NCBI RefSeq assembly: GCF_005405545.1
Contig: NZ_BJEG01000008.1
Span: forward strand, 21,072-85,071
From: Weissella hellenica
GTDB taxonomy: Bacteria; Bacillota; Bacilli; Lactobacillales; Lactobacillaceae
Length of the DNA stretch: 64,000 nt
Direction: 5' to 3'
Shown piece by piece: positions 7,335-15,049 of the stretch (its first letter is position 1; every line of letters begins with the position of its first letter). The notes under the pieces were generated by a model. It ran no database searches and was not told the origin of the DNA. It saw only the letters and a list, made by a program, of their open reading frames with translations. Both the position numbers and the translations under genes were made by a program.

Positions 7335-7898
7335 CTAAACAAATTCATCATTTTCAACCTTCAGTTGCATACCTGAATTAAATACCTGATAAACAACATA
7401 CAAAATAACAACAAATAATAATTCTGTTAGCCACAATCCGACACTATCATTTCGTCGAATGGCTGATACATGGAGGTCGTTAGATGCAATACAAGGATAA
7501 AGTAATACTAATTGCATGAATTGTGTTACAACGGCTGTTATTGCTGCTAAAAATAACTTTTTTATATAACGTAAGTTAACGGTTGTAAAATAGTTTCCCT
7601 GTTGAATACTAGTAATTAATTTTCTAATCATTATCATAATGATAAAAATCATGATAATGATTATTAGATGAATAATGATCGTTATACCACTTAAAAATTG
7701 TTGTCCTAATGTATTAGGTGTAATGATTTTGAAATAATACACAAAAAATTTACTATACATACTATTGCTAGCTGAGTTAATTGATCGAATTAGCCAATAA
7801 ACATTTTGTAAGGCTGCAATCATTAATATTAACTGCACTAACCATGTTAGGCCTTTAAAAATTGTTAACGACATATTTTTAATCTTAGATTTTGCCAT
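7335..7898 (-). CDS. DUF2975 membrane protein (YoaS-like)
   Basis: A 187-aa protein with four hydrophobic segments (about residues 12-32, 62-90, 105-128 and 155-178). It fits the DUF2975 family of unknown function, which is typically encoded next to a small XRE regulator, as here. The start is the ATG at 7898 after GGGAG; the frame is open a few codons further without an SD. The pair is a candidate for a membrane sensor that modulates its cytoplasmic partner, but this is inference from gene pairing only. Confidence 0.75.
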   Translation of the reverse strand: MAKSKIKNMSLTIFKGLTWLVQLILMIAALQNVYWLIRSINSASNSMYSKFFVYYFKIITPNTLGQQFLSGITIIIHLIIIIMIFIIMIMIRKLITSIQQGNYFTTVNLRYIKKLFLAAITAVVTQFMQLVLLYPCIASNDLHVSAIRRNDSVGLWLTELLFVVILYVVYQVFNSGMQLKVENDEFV

Positions 7899-7937
7899 TT
7901 TTTCTCCCGCATTCAAAATTACTCTTTTTCGAATATA

Positions 7938-7970
7938 AATTATTGTAAAACAATAATTAGCGTTTGTAAA
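7938..7970 (-). promoter_or_regulatory. promoter with overlapping operator for the DUF2975-XRE pair
   Basis: The minus strand has TTTACA (7970-7965), a 17-base spacer and TACAAT (7947-7942). The palindrome AATTATTGT-AAA-ACAATAATT (7938-7958, 9-bp perfect arms) covers the -10 box, as expected for autorepression by the small XRE protein. Confidence 0.65.
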
Positions 7971-8213
7971 GAAATATATATCAGTACAGAATACAAAAAG
8001 TAAATAAGAATTAATTCTCAGGTTAACCCACTATCGTTTTAGACTTTTGATACATTCATTCTTTTTTCAATAATTCACTCTAATAAAAATTGCTATACAT
8101 CAAAATAAGAAAATATAGTGATTTATACAATCAGTGTTTTGTTCTCCTTAAATTATTAAAAGGTCAACAAACTTTAAACATAACAACTACTTAAAGTTAT
8201 AGATATTAAAAAC
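7971..8213. other. no gene seen
   Basis: AT-rich stretch upstream of the DUF2975-XRE promoter. No reading frame with a ribosome site and no repeat were recognised. Confidence 0.5.
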
Positions 8214-8214
8214 A

Positions 8215-8255
8215 AAGAAGTAAATAACCTATAGTTATCAGGTTACCTACTTCTT
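8215..8255 (-). terminator. terminator behind the elaA remnant
   Basis: The inverted repeat AAGAAGTA / TACTTCTT with inner TAACC / GGTTA is followed by a T-rich stretch on the minus strand. Confidence 0.55.
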
Positions 8256-8277
8256 CTATAAATTAAAATATAAAATT

Positions 8278-8586
8278 CTATTTAATTAATTGCATATCAA
8301 TATGTGGGGTTTGTTCATGGATATAGGGTTCGCCAATTACTGTAAAGCCCCACTTTTCATAAAAATGCTGTACTTCAATCTGGGCAATAATCCTAACTTC
8401 ACCATTTTTGAAATTTTCATTCAGTACATCAAAAATCTTTTCCATTAATTCATTTGCTAACCAATTTCCTTGAAAATCCTTTTTACACCAACTCTATCAA
8501 ACACCGCTATGTTATTTTCTTTAAAAACACGTGCATACGCAATAACATGGCCATCTTGCCACTTAAAATATATGATGGCCTGAAAA
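8278..8586 (-). pseudogene. elaA-like GNAT acetyltransferase, truncated and frameshifted
   Basis: Two minus-strand frames read as consecutive parts of an ElaA-type acetyltransferase: IIYFKWQDGHVIAYARVF.. then, after a one-base slip near 8475-8485, ..QHFYEKWGFTVIGEPYIHE.. with a final HIDMQLIK. The closing GEPY...PHIDM is typical of ElaA. About the first 45 residues, including the start, are missing. The break falls exactly where a remnant of the type I toxin-antitoxin locus begins (8583), which suggests an insertion or rearrangement there. Confidence 0.75.
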
Positions 8587-8638
8587 AAGCCCCGTGCTTT
8601 GAGCACGAGGCTTAGGGTTACTTAAGAGTAACCGATTT
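8583..8638 (-). repeat. toxin-antitoxin RNA remnant, now a terminator for the FusB-like gene
   Basis: The plus strand shows the same series as the antitoxin RNAs at 64 and 4021: AAAAAGCCCCGTGCT, CACGAGGC, GGTTACTT.., ..ACCGATTT. No toxin frame remains. Read on the minus strand, the first hairpin ends in TTTTTT and lies 30-80 bases after the FusB-like stop, so it probably terminates that gene. Confidence 0.6.
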
Positions 8639-8665
8639 AATTCATAAAATTTATATTTTACTTTA

Positions 8666-9307
8666 TCAATTTTTAATTGTTGTCACAAATCTATCAAAAA
8701 GCACACGTTCATGTAGATTACGATTACATTGTAAACTATCAACACAAATATAATTACCTTTTTTAGTATAGCGACCATCCCCATGACGCTTATTTAGGGC
8801 CAAAAACATCGTCACATTTTCTTCATGCTGACAAATCGAACAGTACCCTCGTACAATTGGGCTTGAAACATCCCCAACTAATCCTAAAAGTTCTTCTTGT
8901 TCATAGTACAAGATATATTTACGGCGTGTTGCAACATCATTCCAAGCAAAAAAAGTATACTCACGCCAATCCACTACTGATAAATCTGGTAACGTCAACT
9001 TCTTTGCCTTTTTAAATGTTTGCTGGATTTGCTTTTTGTTTGGTGTCGCAAAGGGTACGATAAACGCTTGTAACGTTTGCACCATCTTTTCAGTCGCACG
9101 GTGTCGTAATCGTCGATCCATGATATTTAAAATTAACTGTTCAACGATAGGCTCATCCCCAGGAATAGTTTCACGTATTTCTTCAGCGGCTAATTCCTGT
9201 AATGCACTTACCGTTCGTAAATCATTGACCGATTGATATTGATGTACCAAGTTATCAACAATGTCATTAACTTTCATATACTGATAAGGTTGTATGGTTA
9301 GTGTCAT
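8666..9307 (-). CDS. EF-G-binding protein, FusB/FusC-like
   Basis: A 213-aa protein, the same length as staphylococcal FusB. The N-terminal part is helical. The C-terminal part is a treble-clef zinc-binding domain: GYCSICQ (Cys pair about 157 and 160) and NYICVDSLQCN (second pair about 192 and 198). Proteins of this family bind EF-G and free it from fusidic-acid-stalled ribosomes; chromosomal members in non-resistant species may serve in translation rescue. The start MTLTIQPYQ at 9307 follows GGGAAAAATT. Upstream lies a 14-codon leader with a consensus SD and a set of alternative hairpins, so induction by translation attenuation is likely. It ends into a T-tailed hairpin derived from the toxin locus. 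Confidence 0.8.
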   Translation of the reverse strand: MTLTIQPYQYMKVNDIVDNLVHQYQSVNDLRTVSALQELAAEEIRETIPGDEPIVEQLILNIMDRRLRHRATEKMVQTLQAFIVPFATPNKKQIQQTFKKAKKLTLPDLSVVDWREYTFFAWNDVATRRKYILYYEQEELLGLVGDVSSPIVRGYCSICQHEENVTMFLALNKRHGDGRYTKKGNYICVDSLQCNRNLHERVLFDRFVTTIKN

Positions 9308-9314
9308 AATTTTT

Positions 9315-9397
9315 CCCTTTCTTTTCTTACGATTTGAATCATTAGAAAGAAAGTTTTTTCTAGTGATTCGATTAACAGTCGTTAACCTTATCACTAG
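9315..9397 (-). promoter_or_regulatory. erm-like translational attenuator
   Basis: In mRNA order: segment 1 CTAGTGAT (9397-9390, inside the leader frame), segment 2 CGAATCACTAG (9370-9360), segment 3 CTTTCTTTC with CTAATGATTC (9353-9336), and segment 4 GAAAAGAAAGGG (9326-9315, the SD of the FusB-like gene). 1 pairs with 2 and 3 with 4. Segment 2 can also pair with the CTAATGATTC of segment 3 (one mismatch), which would free the SD. Confidence 0.6.
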
Positions 9398-9416
9398 CAG
9401 ATACTATACGTATCAT
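9372..9416 (-). CDS. 14-aa leader peptide of the FusB-like gene
   Basis: A frame reading M-I-R-I-V-S-A-S-D-K-V-N-D-C-stop, with a near-perfect SD AGGAGGTGATC at 7 bases. It begins just after the predicted transcription start and ends inside the first attenuator stem. The length, the strong SD and the position before alternative hairpins fit a regulatory leader whose translation controls the downstream gene. It is not expected to have a function as a peptide. Confidence 0.6.
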   Translation of the reverse strand: MIRIVSASDKVNDC

Positions 9417-9440
9417 TTGATCACCTCCTAGAGTTATCCT

Positions 9441-9469
9441 AGTTTATCAAATCTGTTTTAAAAAAACAA
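9441..9469 (-). promoter_or_regulatory. promoter of leader/FusB-like gene
   Basis: TTGTTT (9469-9464), 17 bases, then TAAACT (9446-9441). The predicted start lies about 10 bases before the leader SD. Confidence 0.5.
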
Positions 9470-9692
9470 ATCCCCCTTGCATATAAGCATTATTATTATA
9501 AAAATGCTTGGTAATCATTAAACTAACCAATGATTTCATAATTTTACATAAGTCATTAGATTTGTTACGGTTGTATAGTAATTAATCATTAAAACATCGC
9601 TATTACGTAGCATTTTTCTATGCTAATAGCAAACATGGCACTTTTATCTAATAAACGAAATTTTAATTTATTTATCAAAGGAGAGAAATAAT

Positions 9693-9859
9693 ATGAAAAA
9701 AGTTTTATCTAATAGCCATGGAGACCATGGGTTTGATTTTTATTTTCCTTATTATTTCCAAATTTATTTTCATTGACAGTAGCAAATAAAATTTATTTAC
9801 TCGTCTTTTTTGTCACTGTTCTCATTGGTAACACTGTTAGGGCGTTAAGAAATAATTAA
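9693..9859 (+). pseudogene. small membrane protein remnant
   Basis: After a good SD (AAAGGAGAG) an ATG opens a frame that fails after 27 codons. Neighbouring frames give the hydrophobic runs METMGLIFIFLIISKFIF and VANKIYLLVFFVTVLIGN, then VRALRNN-stop at 9859. The simplest reading is a small two-helix membrane protein broken by two or more small indels. The family is not recognised. Confidence 0.4.
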
Positions 9860-9876
9860 CAAACATTTAATCACAT

Positions 9877-9907
9877 AAAAAGCATGCTATCACGGCATGC
9901 TTTTTTA
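9877..9907. terminator. bidirectional terminator
   Basis: AAAAAGCATGC / GCATGCTTTTTT around a 7-base loop. Confidence 0.8.
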
Positions 9908-9952
9908 CTAAATCAAATATCTTGTTTACTTCAAATGCTTTAATTTTTATTT

Positions 9953-10402
9953 TTAATGCCAACCGTCTTCAACATACGAAATATGCTCCAAATAATTTTT
10001 AATGGCGACTTTACGATCCGCAATTAAATTTTCTGGTAAATTATCTAAAGAAGCCCATATTAATGCTGCATTTTTATGAGGCTCTAAAATCTTTGGTTCA
10101 CCTCGATAATTATCAAGTATAAAATAGCCGTTAAAATAAGGGGTGTTCGTATCTTGATAACGTTTATGCATGATAGATGAAAATGCTAAACTTTCTGGTT
10201 TTACCGCTAACCCAAGCTCTTCTTTCAATTCACGAGATAATGCTTCACGCATAGACTCACCATCTTCAACATGACCCGCTGTTCCTAAATCATAGAAGCC
10301 ATCCTTTGTACCTGTATGAACTCTTTTTTGTAATAAAATTCTATCATGTGTTTTATTCATAATTAATGCAAAAACGGCTGCCGTTGTTTTATATCTATCC
10401 AT
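9953..10402 (-). CDS. NUDIX hydrolase
   Basis: A 149-aa protein with a complete Nudix box GHVEDGESMREALSREL..EELG at about residues 43-65 (pattern GX5EX7REUXEEXGU), which binds Mg2+ for pyrophosphate cleavage. YFILDNYRGEPKILEP and the AAVFALIMN opening are typical of the MutT/IDI-like branch seen in lactic acid bacteria. The substrate (a nucleoside or isoprenoid diphosphate) cannot be fixed. It starts with ATG after AAGGAA. It is a single gene; a terminator lies downstream at 9877-9907. Confidence 0.8.
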   Translation of the reverse strand: MDRYKTTAAVFALIMNKTHDRILLQKRVHTGTKDGFYDLGTAGHVEDGESMREALSRELKEELGLAVKPESLAFSSIMHKRYQDTNTPYFNGYFILDNYRGEPKILEPHKNAALIWASLDNLPENLIADRKVAIKNYLEHISYVEDGWH

Positions 10403-10444
10403 ACAATAAATTCCTTTCTTACAAGTTACCGTCCGTAAAGGCTA

Positions 10445-10571
10445 CTATATATATTTAATTAAAAATACTAGATCCATCGCTTCTTTAATATGCACTTCTG
10501 CGCGGCCCGTCAATCTATAACCACTCTTAGTATATAGATGTAATAATTTACTTTCTTGTTTAATGGTATGC
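10445..10571 (-). pseudogene. C-terminal GNAT acetyltransferase fragment
   Basis: About 40 codons read ..KQESKLLHLYTKSGYRLTGR.. and ..HIKEAMDLVFLIKYI-stop, like the last beta strands of a GNAT protein. There is no start codon context. The fragment begins right at the pur operon terminator, so the rest has been deleted. Confidence 0.5.
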
Positions 10572-10575
10572 CAAA

Positions 10576-10605
10576 AGCAGCTAATTCTATAAAAAATTAG
10601 CTGCT
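10576..10605 (-). terminator. terminator of the pur operon
   Basis: AGCAGCTAATT / AATTAGCTGCT with TTTT behind on the minus strand, about 40 bases after the purD stop. Confidence 0.8.
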
Positions 10606-10642
10606 TAGTCTCATTTATTCAAACAAAACATGATAGTCTTGT

Positions 10643-11875
10643 TTAATCTAAATCATGAAATCCAATATCTTTACGGTAATAAAAATTAGCTAAGTTCAAA
10701 TTAGCTAAGCTAGTATTAACAATTAATTGGGCATCTTTAAGTGTTGGTGCATGTGCAATCAAAGTAAAAATACGTCCGCCCGAACTATATAATTTTTGAT
10801 TTTCTGCCACAACACCACCATAAAAGACATTATCTGGTAAATCGGGTAACGCAATATGCTGTTGAGGATCACTTGGATAGCCCGGTGCAGCAACAACCGT
10901 TCCTAGATAGTAATCTTTATTTTGCCAAATCATTTGTGGACTCTTACCAGCAATTAAATCAGTTATTGCGGTATAAAAATCACTCTTTAACTGTGGTAAT
11001 AAAATTTGTGTCTCAGGATCACCTAAACGAACATTAAACTCAATGACTTTAATACCACCACTAGTTAACATACATCCAATATATAAGGTACCTGCATACA
11101 TTAAATGTTCATTTTGTAAACCAGTCATAATTGGTGCGACAATTGTTTTTTTAACTTGCGCAATAATATCATCCGTAATATGAGGAACGGGTGAATAAGC
11201 GCCCATCCCCCCTGTATTAGGTCCCTGGTCGCCTTCAAAAATTCTTTTATGATCCTGCGAGATAGGTAAAATAATTGGCTCAGGTCCACCAACAAATACC
11301 ATTAATGAAAACTCTTCACCCACTAAATAGTCTTCTACAAGAACTTGATGAGATTTTTGGATGCCATCATGTAAAGCTGAAGATAATTCATCAGTGTCTT
11401 TGACAATTTGGACACCTTTACCACCTGCTAAACCATTCTCTTTAATGACTACTGGTAGTGATAACTGCTGGCTGTAATCTAAAGCCTGCGCCACATCAGT
11501 AAATACATTAAAATCTGCAGTCGGCACGTGATTACGTTTCATAAACTCTTTAGCAAACTGTTTATCACTTTCTAATCTGGCAGCGGCCTGATTAGGGCCA
11601 AAAACTTGAATGCCTTTCGCCGATAAAAAGTCAACAATACCATTAGCTAACGGCGCTTCTGGTCCGACAAAAACCAAATCTATCTGTTGTTGCACCGCAA
11701 AAATAGCTAATTTTTCAAAATCATTTTCTGAAATTGCTACTGTTTCAATACCGCTTATTTGCATGCCAGGATTCCCCGGAGCGCAAAAAACCGTCTGTAC
11801 CTGTTGACTATGCAAAAAAGTTGTCGCAATCGCGTGTTCACGTGCGCCAGAACCAATGACCAGAACATTAAACAT
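10643..11875 (-). CDS. purD: phosphoribosylamine-glycine ligase
   Basis: A 410-aa ATP-grasp enzyme. It joins glycine to phosphoribosylamine to give GAR, the second step of IMP synthesis. The N-domain begins MFNVLVIGSGAREHAIA (the GSGGREHA-type signature), and VGPEAPLANGI binds the amine. The ATP-grasp centre has VIKENGLAGGKGV (about residues 142-154), and EFNVRLGDPETQ (about 275-286) carries metal ligands. The length is normal. It is the last gene of the pur operon, 14 bases behind purH, with a strong terminator after it. The cytosolic product feeds PurN, whose gene is interrupted here. Confidence 0.95.
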   Translation of the reverse strand: MFNVLVIGSGAREHAIATTFLHSQQVQTVFCAPGNPGMQISGIETVAISENDFEKLAIFAVQQQIDLVFVGPEAPLANGIVDFLSAKGIQVFGPNQAAARLESDKQFAKEFMKRNHVPTADFNVFTDVAQALDYSQQLSLPVVIKENGLAGGKGVQIVKDTDELSSALHDGIQKSHQVLVEDYLVGEEFSLMVFVGGPEPIILPISQDHKRIFEGDQGPNTGGMGAYSPVPHITDDIIAQVKKTIVAPIMTGLQNEHLMYAGTLYIGCMLTSGGIKVIEFNVRLGDPETQILLPQLKSDFYTAITDLIAGKSPQMIWQNKDYYLGTVVAAPGYPSDPQQHIALPDLPDNVFYGGVVAENQKLYSSGGRIFTLIAHAPTLKDAQLIVNTSLANLNLANFYYRKDIGFHDLD

Positions 11876-11889
11876 TAAAGTAAGCCCTC

Positions 11890-13419
11890 CTAATGTCTAA
11901 AATGGCGTACGCCAGTCGTTACCATTGCAATACCATACTTATCGGCCATGGCGATTGAATCCTTATCATGGATACTACCACCTGGTTGTACAATAGCCTT
12001 AATATTATGTTGTGCTGCATACTTTACACAGTCATCCATTGGGAAAAAGGCATCTGACGCTAAAATAGCATCTTCATAACCATCCTTTGCCATCGCTTTT
12101 TGTACGGCAATCTTGGTTGCATCAATACGGTTAGGTTGTCCCATACCGACACCTAATGTCTTTGTAGCCGTCGTAACAACAACAGCATTACTTTTTACAA
12201 ACTTCACAACATGTTGCCCAAATTGTAATGCTTTTAATTGCTCAGCTGTCGGCTGTTTCTTTGTCACGACTGTAAAACTTGGTGCTGCTTCAACTTGTCG
12301 GTCCGTTTCTTGTACAAGCAAACCACCACTAACTGCAATAGTCTCAAAACGTTCCGCTTCATCAGCATGGCTCAAATCAGCTTGTAATAAGCGAATATTC
12401 TTTTTCTTACCTAAAATTTCTAAAGCTTCGGCACTAAATGACGGTGCAATTACAATTTCTAAGAAAATTTCATGCATCTTTTGTGCAGTTGCGGCATCAA
12501 TTTCACGATTAACTGCGACAATACCACCAAAAATAGACATCGGATCTGATTCGTATGCCTCATCCCAAGCTTGTTCAATATTATCAGCAATACCAACGCC
12601 ACATGGATTCATGTGTTTCATTGCCACCACACAAGGTTCTGAAAATTCACTAACCATGTTCAAAGCTGCGTTAGCGTCTTTCAAATTGTTAAATGATAGT
12701 TCCTTACCATGCAATTGTTTTGTGATAATTGACAACTTTGTAGGAATAGGATTACGATAAAACGCTGCTTTTTGGTGACTATTTTCACCATAGCGTAAAC
12801 TTTGTTGCTTTTCATACGTTAACGTTAACTTTTCAGGGAATGCTTCAGTTGTTAAGTAATTCGCAATTAGGGTGTCATATGCAGCAGTATGCTGGAATAC
12901 CTTAGTTGCCAGTTCTTTTTTAAATGCTAAATCATTATGGCCAGCTTCTAAAAATGATACGACTGGTTCATAATCGGCTGGATCCACAACCGTCAAAACA
13001 TCCGCAAAATTTTTGGCAGCTGCACGTAACATCGACGGACCACCAATATCAATTTGTTCAATGGCTTCTACTTCAGTTGTATCAGGCTTTTCAATTGTTT
13101 CCTTGAAAGGATACAAGTTAACGACCACTAAATCAATTGGTGCAATGTCTACTTCACGTAATTGTGCCATATGGGCTGGGTTATCACGTTTTGCTAATAA
13201 ACCACCATGAATTTTGGGATGTAAAGTTTTGACACGACCATCTAACATTTCAGGGAATCCTGTAATGTCTTCAACACCTGTTACCGCTAGTCCACCTTTT
13301 TCAAGTGCCTTTTTTGTACCCCCGGTTGAAATAATTTCAAAATCTAAGTCAATTAACTGACGTGCAAATTCAAGTAACCCAGTTTTATCTGACACACTTA
13401 ACAACGCTTTTCTAGTCAT
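11890..13419 (-). CDS. purH: bifunctional AICAR transformylase / IMP cyclohydrolase
   Basis: A 509-aa enzyme for the last two steps to IMP. The N-terminal MGS-like cyclohydrolase domain starts [15 protein letters not shown] and contains the STGGT motif (residues about 31-35). The C-terminal transformylase domain contains [13 protein letters not shown] and [13 protein letters not shown]. The length is normal and no key block is missing. It lies 2 bases behind purN and 14 bases before purD. It needs 10-formyl-THF, like PurN. Confidence 0.95.
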   Translation of the reverse strand: MTRKALLSVSDKTGLLEFARQLIDLDFEIISTGGTKKALEKGGLAVTGVEDITGFPEMLDGRVKTLHPKIHGGLLAKRDNPAHMAQLREVDIAPIDLVVVNLYPFKETIEKPDTTEVEAIEQIDIGGPSMLRAAAKNFADVLTVVDPADYEPVVSFLEAGHNDLAFKKELATKVFQHTAAYDTLIANYLTTEAFPEKLTLTYEKQQSLRYGENSHQKAAFYRNPIPTKLSIITKQLHGKELSFNNLKDANAALNMVSEFSEPCVVAMKHMNPCGVGIADNIEQAWDEAYESDPMSIFGGIVAVNREIDAATAQKMHEIFLEIVIAPSFSAEALEILGKKKNIRLLQADLSHADEAERFETIAVSGGLLVQETDRQVEAAPSFTVVTKKQPTAEQLKALQFGQHVVKFVKSNAVVVTTATKTLGVGMGQPNRIDATKIAVQKAMAKDGYEDAILASDAFFPMDDCVKYAAQHNIKAIVQPGGSIHDKDSIAMADKYGIAMVTTGVRHFRH

Positions 13420-13421
13420 TT

Positions 13422-14006
13422 TTAGAATTCCCCTTTTTCTAATAGCTCTTTAACAATTGATGGATAAAATGTATGTTCTGTTTGATGAATTCTTTGTTCA
13501 AGATCCGCTAATTTATCCGTTTTATAGATTGGTACTTTATGTTGTGCAATAATTTGACCAGAATCAATGCCTTCATCAACCCAATGAATCGTAACCCCAG
13601 TTTCTGAAACACCTGCTTGATAGGCATCTTCAATTCCATGACGACCAGGAAAATGAGGTAATAACGCTGGATGAATATTAATAATTTTGCCAGCATATGC
13701 CGCTAATAAAGTTGGCCCCACAATACGCATATAACCAGCCAACAAAATAAAATCAATTTGTTCAGCCGCTAATTTTTTGATAATAGCTGCCTATGCTGCG
13801 GCCTTATCGGCATAGTCTTTAAAGTTAACAACCAAACTAGGTACTTGTTCTTGCTTTGCCCGTTGTAAGACATTAACATTTTGATGATCACATACTAGCA
13901 AAGTAACTTTAACTGGCATTTTTTCATAGTCAAAGGCCTGACACAGCGCTGTAAAATTTGTGCCCTCACCCGAAGCAAAAATCGCTATTTTTTTGATCGT
14001 TGACAT
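13422..14006 (-). pseudogene. purN: GAR transformylase gene with in-frame amber codon
   Basis: The frame runs continuously from ATG 14006 to the stop at 13422 except for one TAG at 13791-13793 (codon 72, in ..ADKAAA-stop-AAIIKKLAAEQ..). On either side the sequence is a normal PurN: IAIFASGEGTNFTAL at the start, the catalytic Asn-His in NIHPALLPHFPGR, and Asp in HWVDEGIDSGQI. PurN formylates GAR with 10-formyl-THF. Without read-through or a PurT elsewhere, de novo purine synthesis would stop here. A CAG- or GAG-to-TAG change would explain it. It overlaps purM by one base. Confidence 0.85.
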
Positions 14007-15022
14007 TACTGCAACTCACCTTTCAAATTAACTTGCCGTGTTCCCGGTATAATATGACCAATTTGATAGGCTTGTTCCCCTGTCTGCTGTAAAGCGTCCA
14101 TAACAGCCTTAACATTTTTGGGATCAACTGCTAACACCATACCAATACCTAAGTTAAAAGTTTTCGTCATATCTGAAAACGTGAGTTGTCCAAGTTCTTG
14201 GAGTGAATGCATGATTTTGGGAAGTGGCCACGCATCAACGTTAATTTCAGCATCTAATTCATCAGTTAAAATGCGACCAACATTTTCAATTAAGCCACCA
14301 CCGGTAATATGAGCAATAGCATGTACTTGATTTTGTTGTATCAACGGATAAACTGCATCCACATAAATGCGTGTTGGCTTCAATAATTCTGTCTGCAAAT
14401 CTTGTTTGTGCCCGGGTAAAATATCCGTTAATGCATAATGATGCTGTTTAAATAAAATATCACGCACCAAACTAAAGCCATTTGAATGTAAGCCATTTGA
14501 AGCTAAGCCAATCAATACATCTCCAGCTTTGGTATTATCAGCTGTTAATAACTGCGCTTTATCAGCAATACCAACTGCAAATCCCGCTAAGTCATAATGC
14601 TGATCATGATACATATCTGGCATTTCAGCTGTTTCACCACCCAGTAGAACAGCGCCAGCTTGTCTAACACCTGCAACCACACCAGTCAAAATATCTTTGG
14701 CTTGTGTCGCATCTAAATGACCCGTACCAATATAGTCTAGAAAAAATAATGGTTTCGCACCCTGTGCTAAAACATCATTGACACACATAGCCACCAAATC
14801 AATACCAACTTGTGTGTTTTGTTGCGCCTGAATAGCAACCAACAACTTGGTCCCAACACCATCGGTACCTGCAACCAACACTGGGGTTTGATACGATCCA
14901 ATATCTAACGGAAACAACCCGCCAAATGAACCTAGTGACTCGTTTTGTGTTAATTCCTTAATTTGGTTGACAAGTTGATATCCTGCATTTATATCAACAC
15001 CCGCCTTTTTGTAGGCATCCAT
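14006..15022 (-). CDS. purM: phosphoribosylformylglycinamidine cyclo-ligase (AIR synthetase)
   Basis: A 338-aa enzyme of the PurM/PurL-type ATP-binding fold. It closes the imidazole ring of FGAM to give AIR. Signatures seen: DAYKKAGVDINAG at the N-terminus, VLVAGTDGVGTKL (about residues 48-60), MCVNDVLAQGAKPLFFLDY (about 80-98), GGETAEMPDMY and HITGGGLIEN. The length is usual for Firmicutes. It shares one base with purN (TAATG). Confidence 0.95.
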   Translation of the reverse strand: MDAYKKAGVDINAGYQLVNQIKELTQNESLGSFGGLFPLDIGSYQTPVLVAGTDGVGTKLLVAIQAQQNTQVGIDLVAMCVNDVLAQGAKPLFFLDYIGTGHLDATQAKDILTGVVAGVRQAGAVLLGGETAEMPDMYHDQHYDLAGFAVGIADKAQLLTADNTKAGDVLIGLASNGLHSNGFSLVRDILFKQHHYALTDILPGHKQDLQTELLKPTRIYVDAVYPLIQQNQVHAIAHITGGGLIENVGRILTDELDAEINVDAWPLPKIMHSLQELGQLTFSDMTKTFNLGIGMVLAVDPKNVKAVMDALQQTGEQAYQIGHIIPGTRQVNLKGELQ

Positions 15023-15049
15023 TTTATGATCCTTCCCTGTTGGCTTTAT

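Noticed and set aside
12113..12760. 215-codon open frame on the plus strand
   Set aside because: It lies wholly antisense within purH, has no SD and low-complexity Cys/Ser-rich sequence; a shadow of the purH reading frame.
13791..13793. TAG recoding (pyrrolysine or reassigned stop) in purN
   Set aside because: TAG ends other genes here (toxin 1) and no recoding signal is visible; mutation is simpler.
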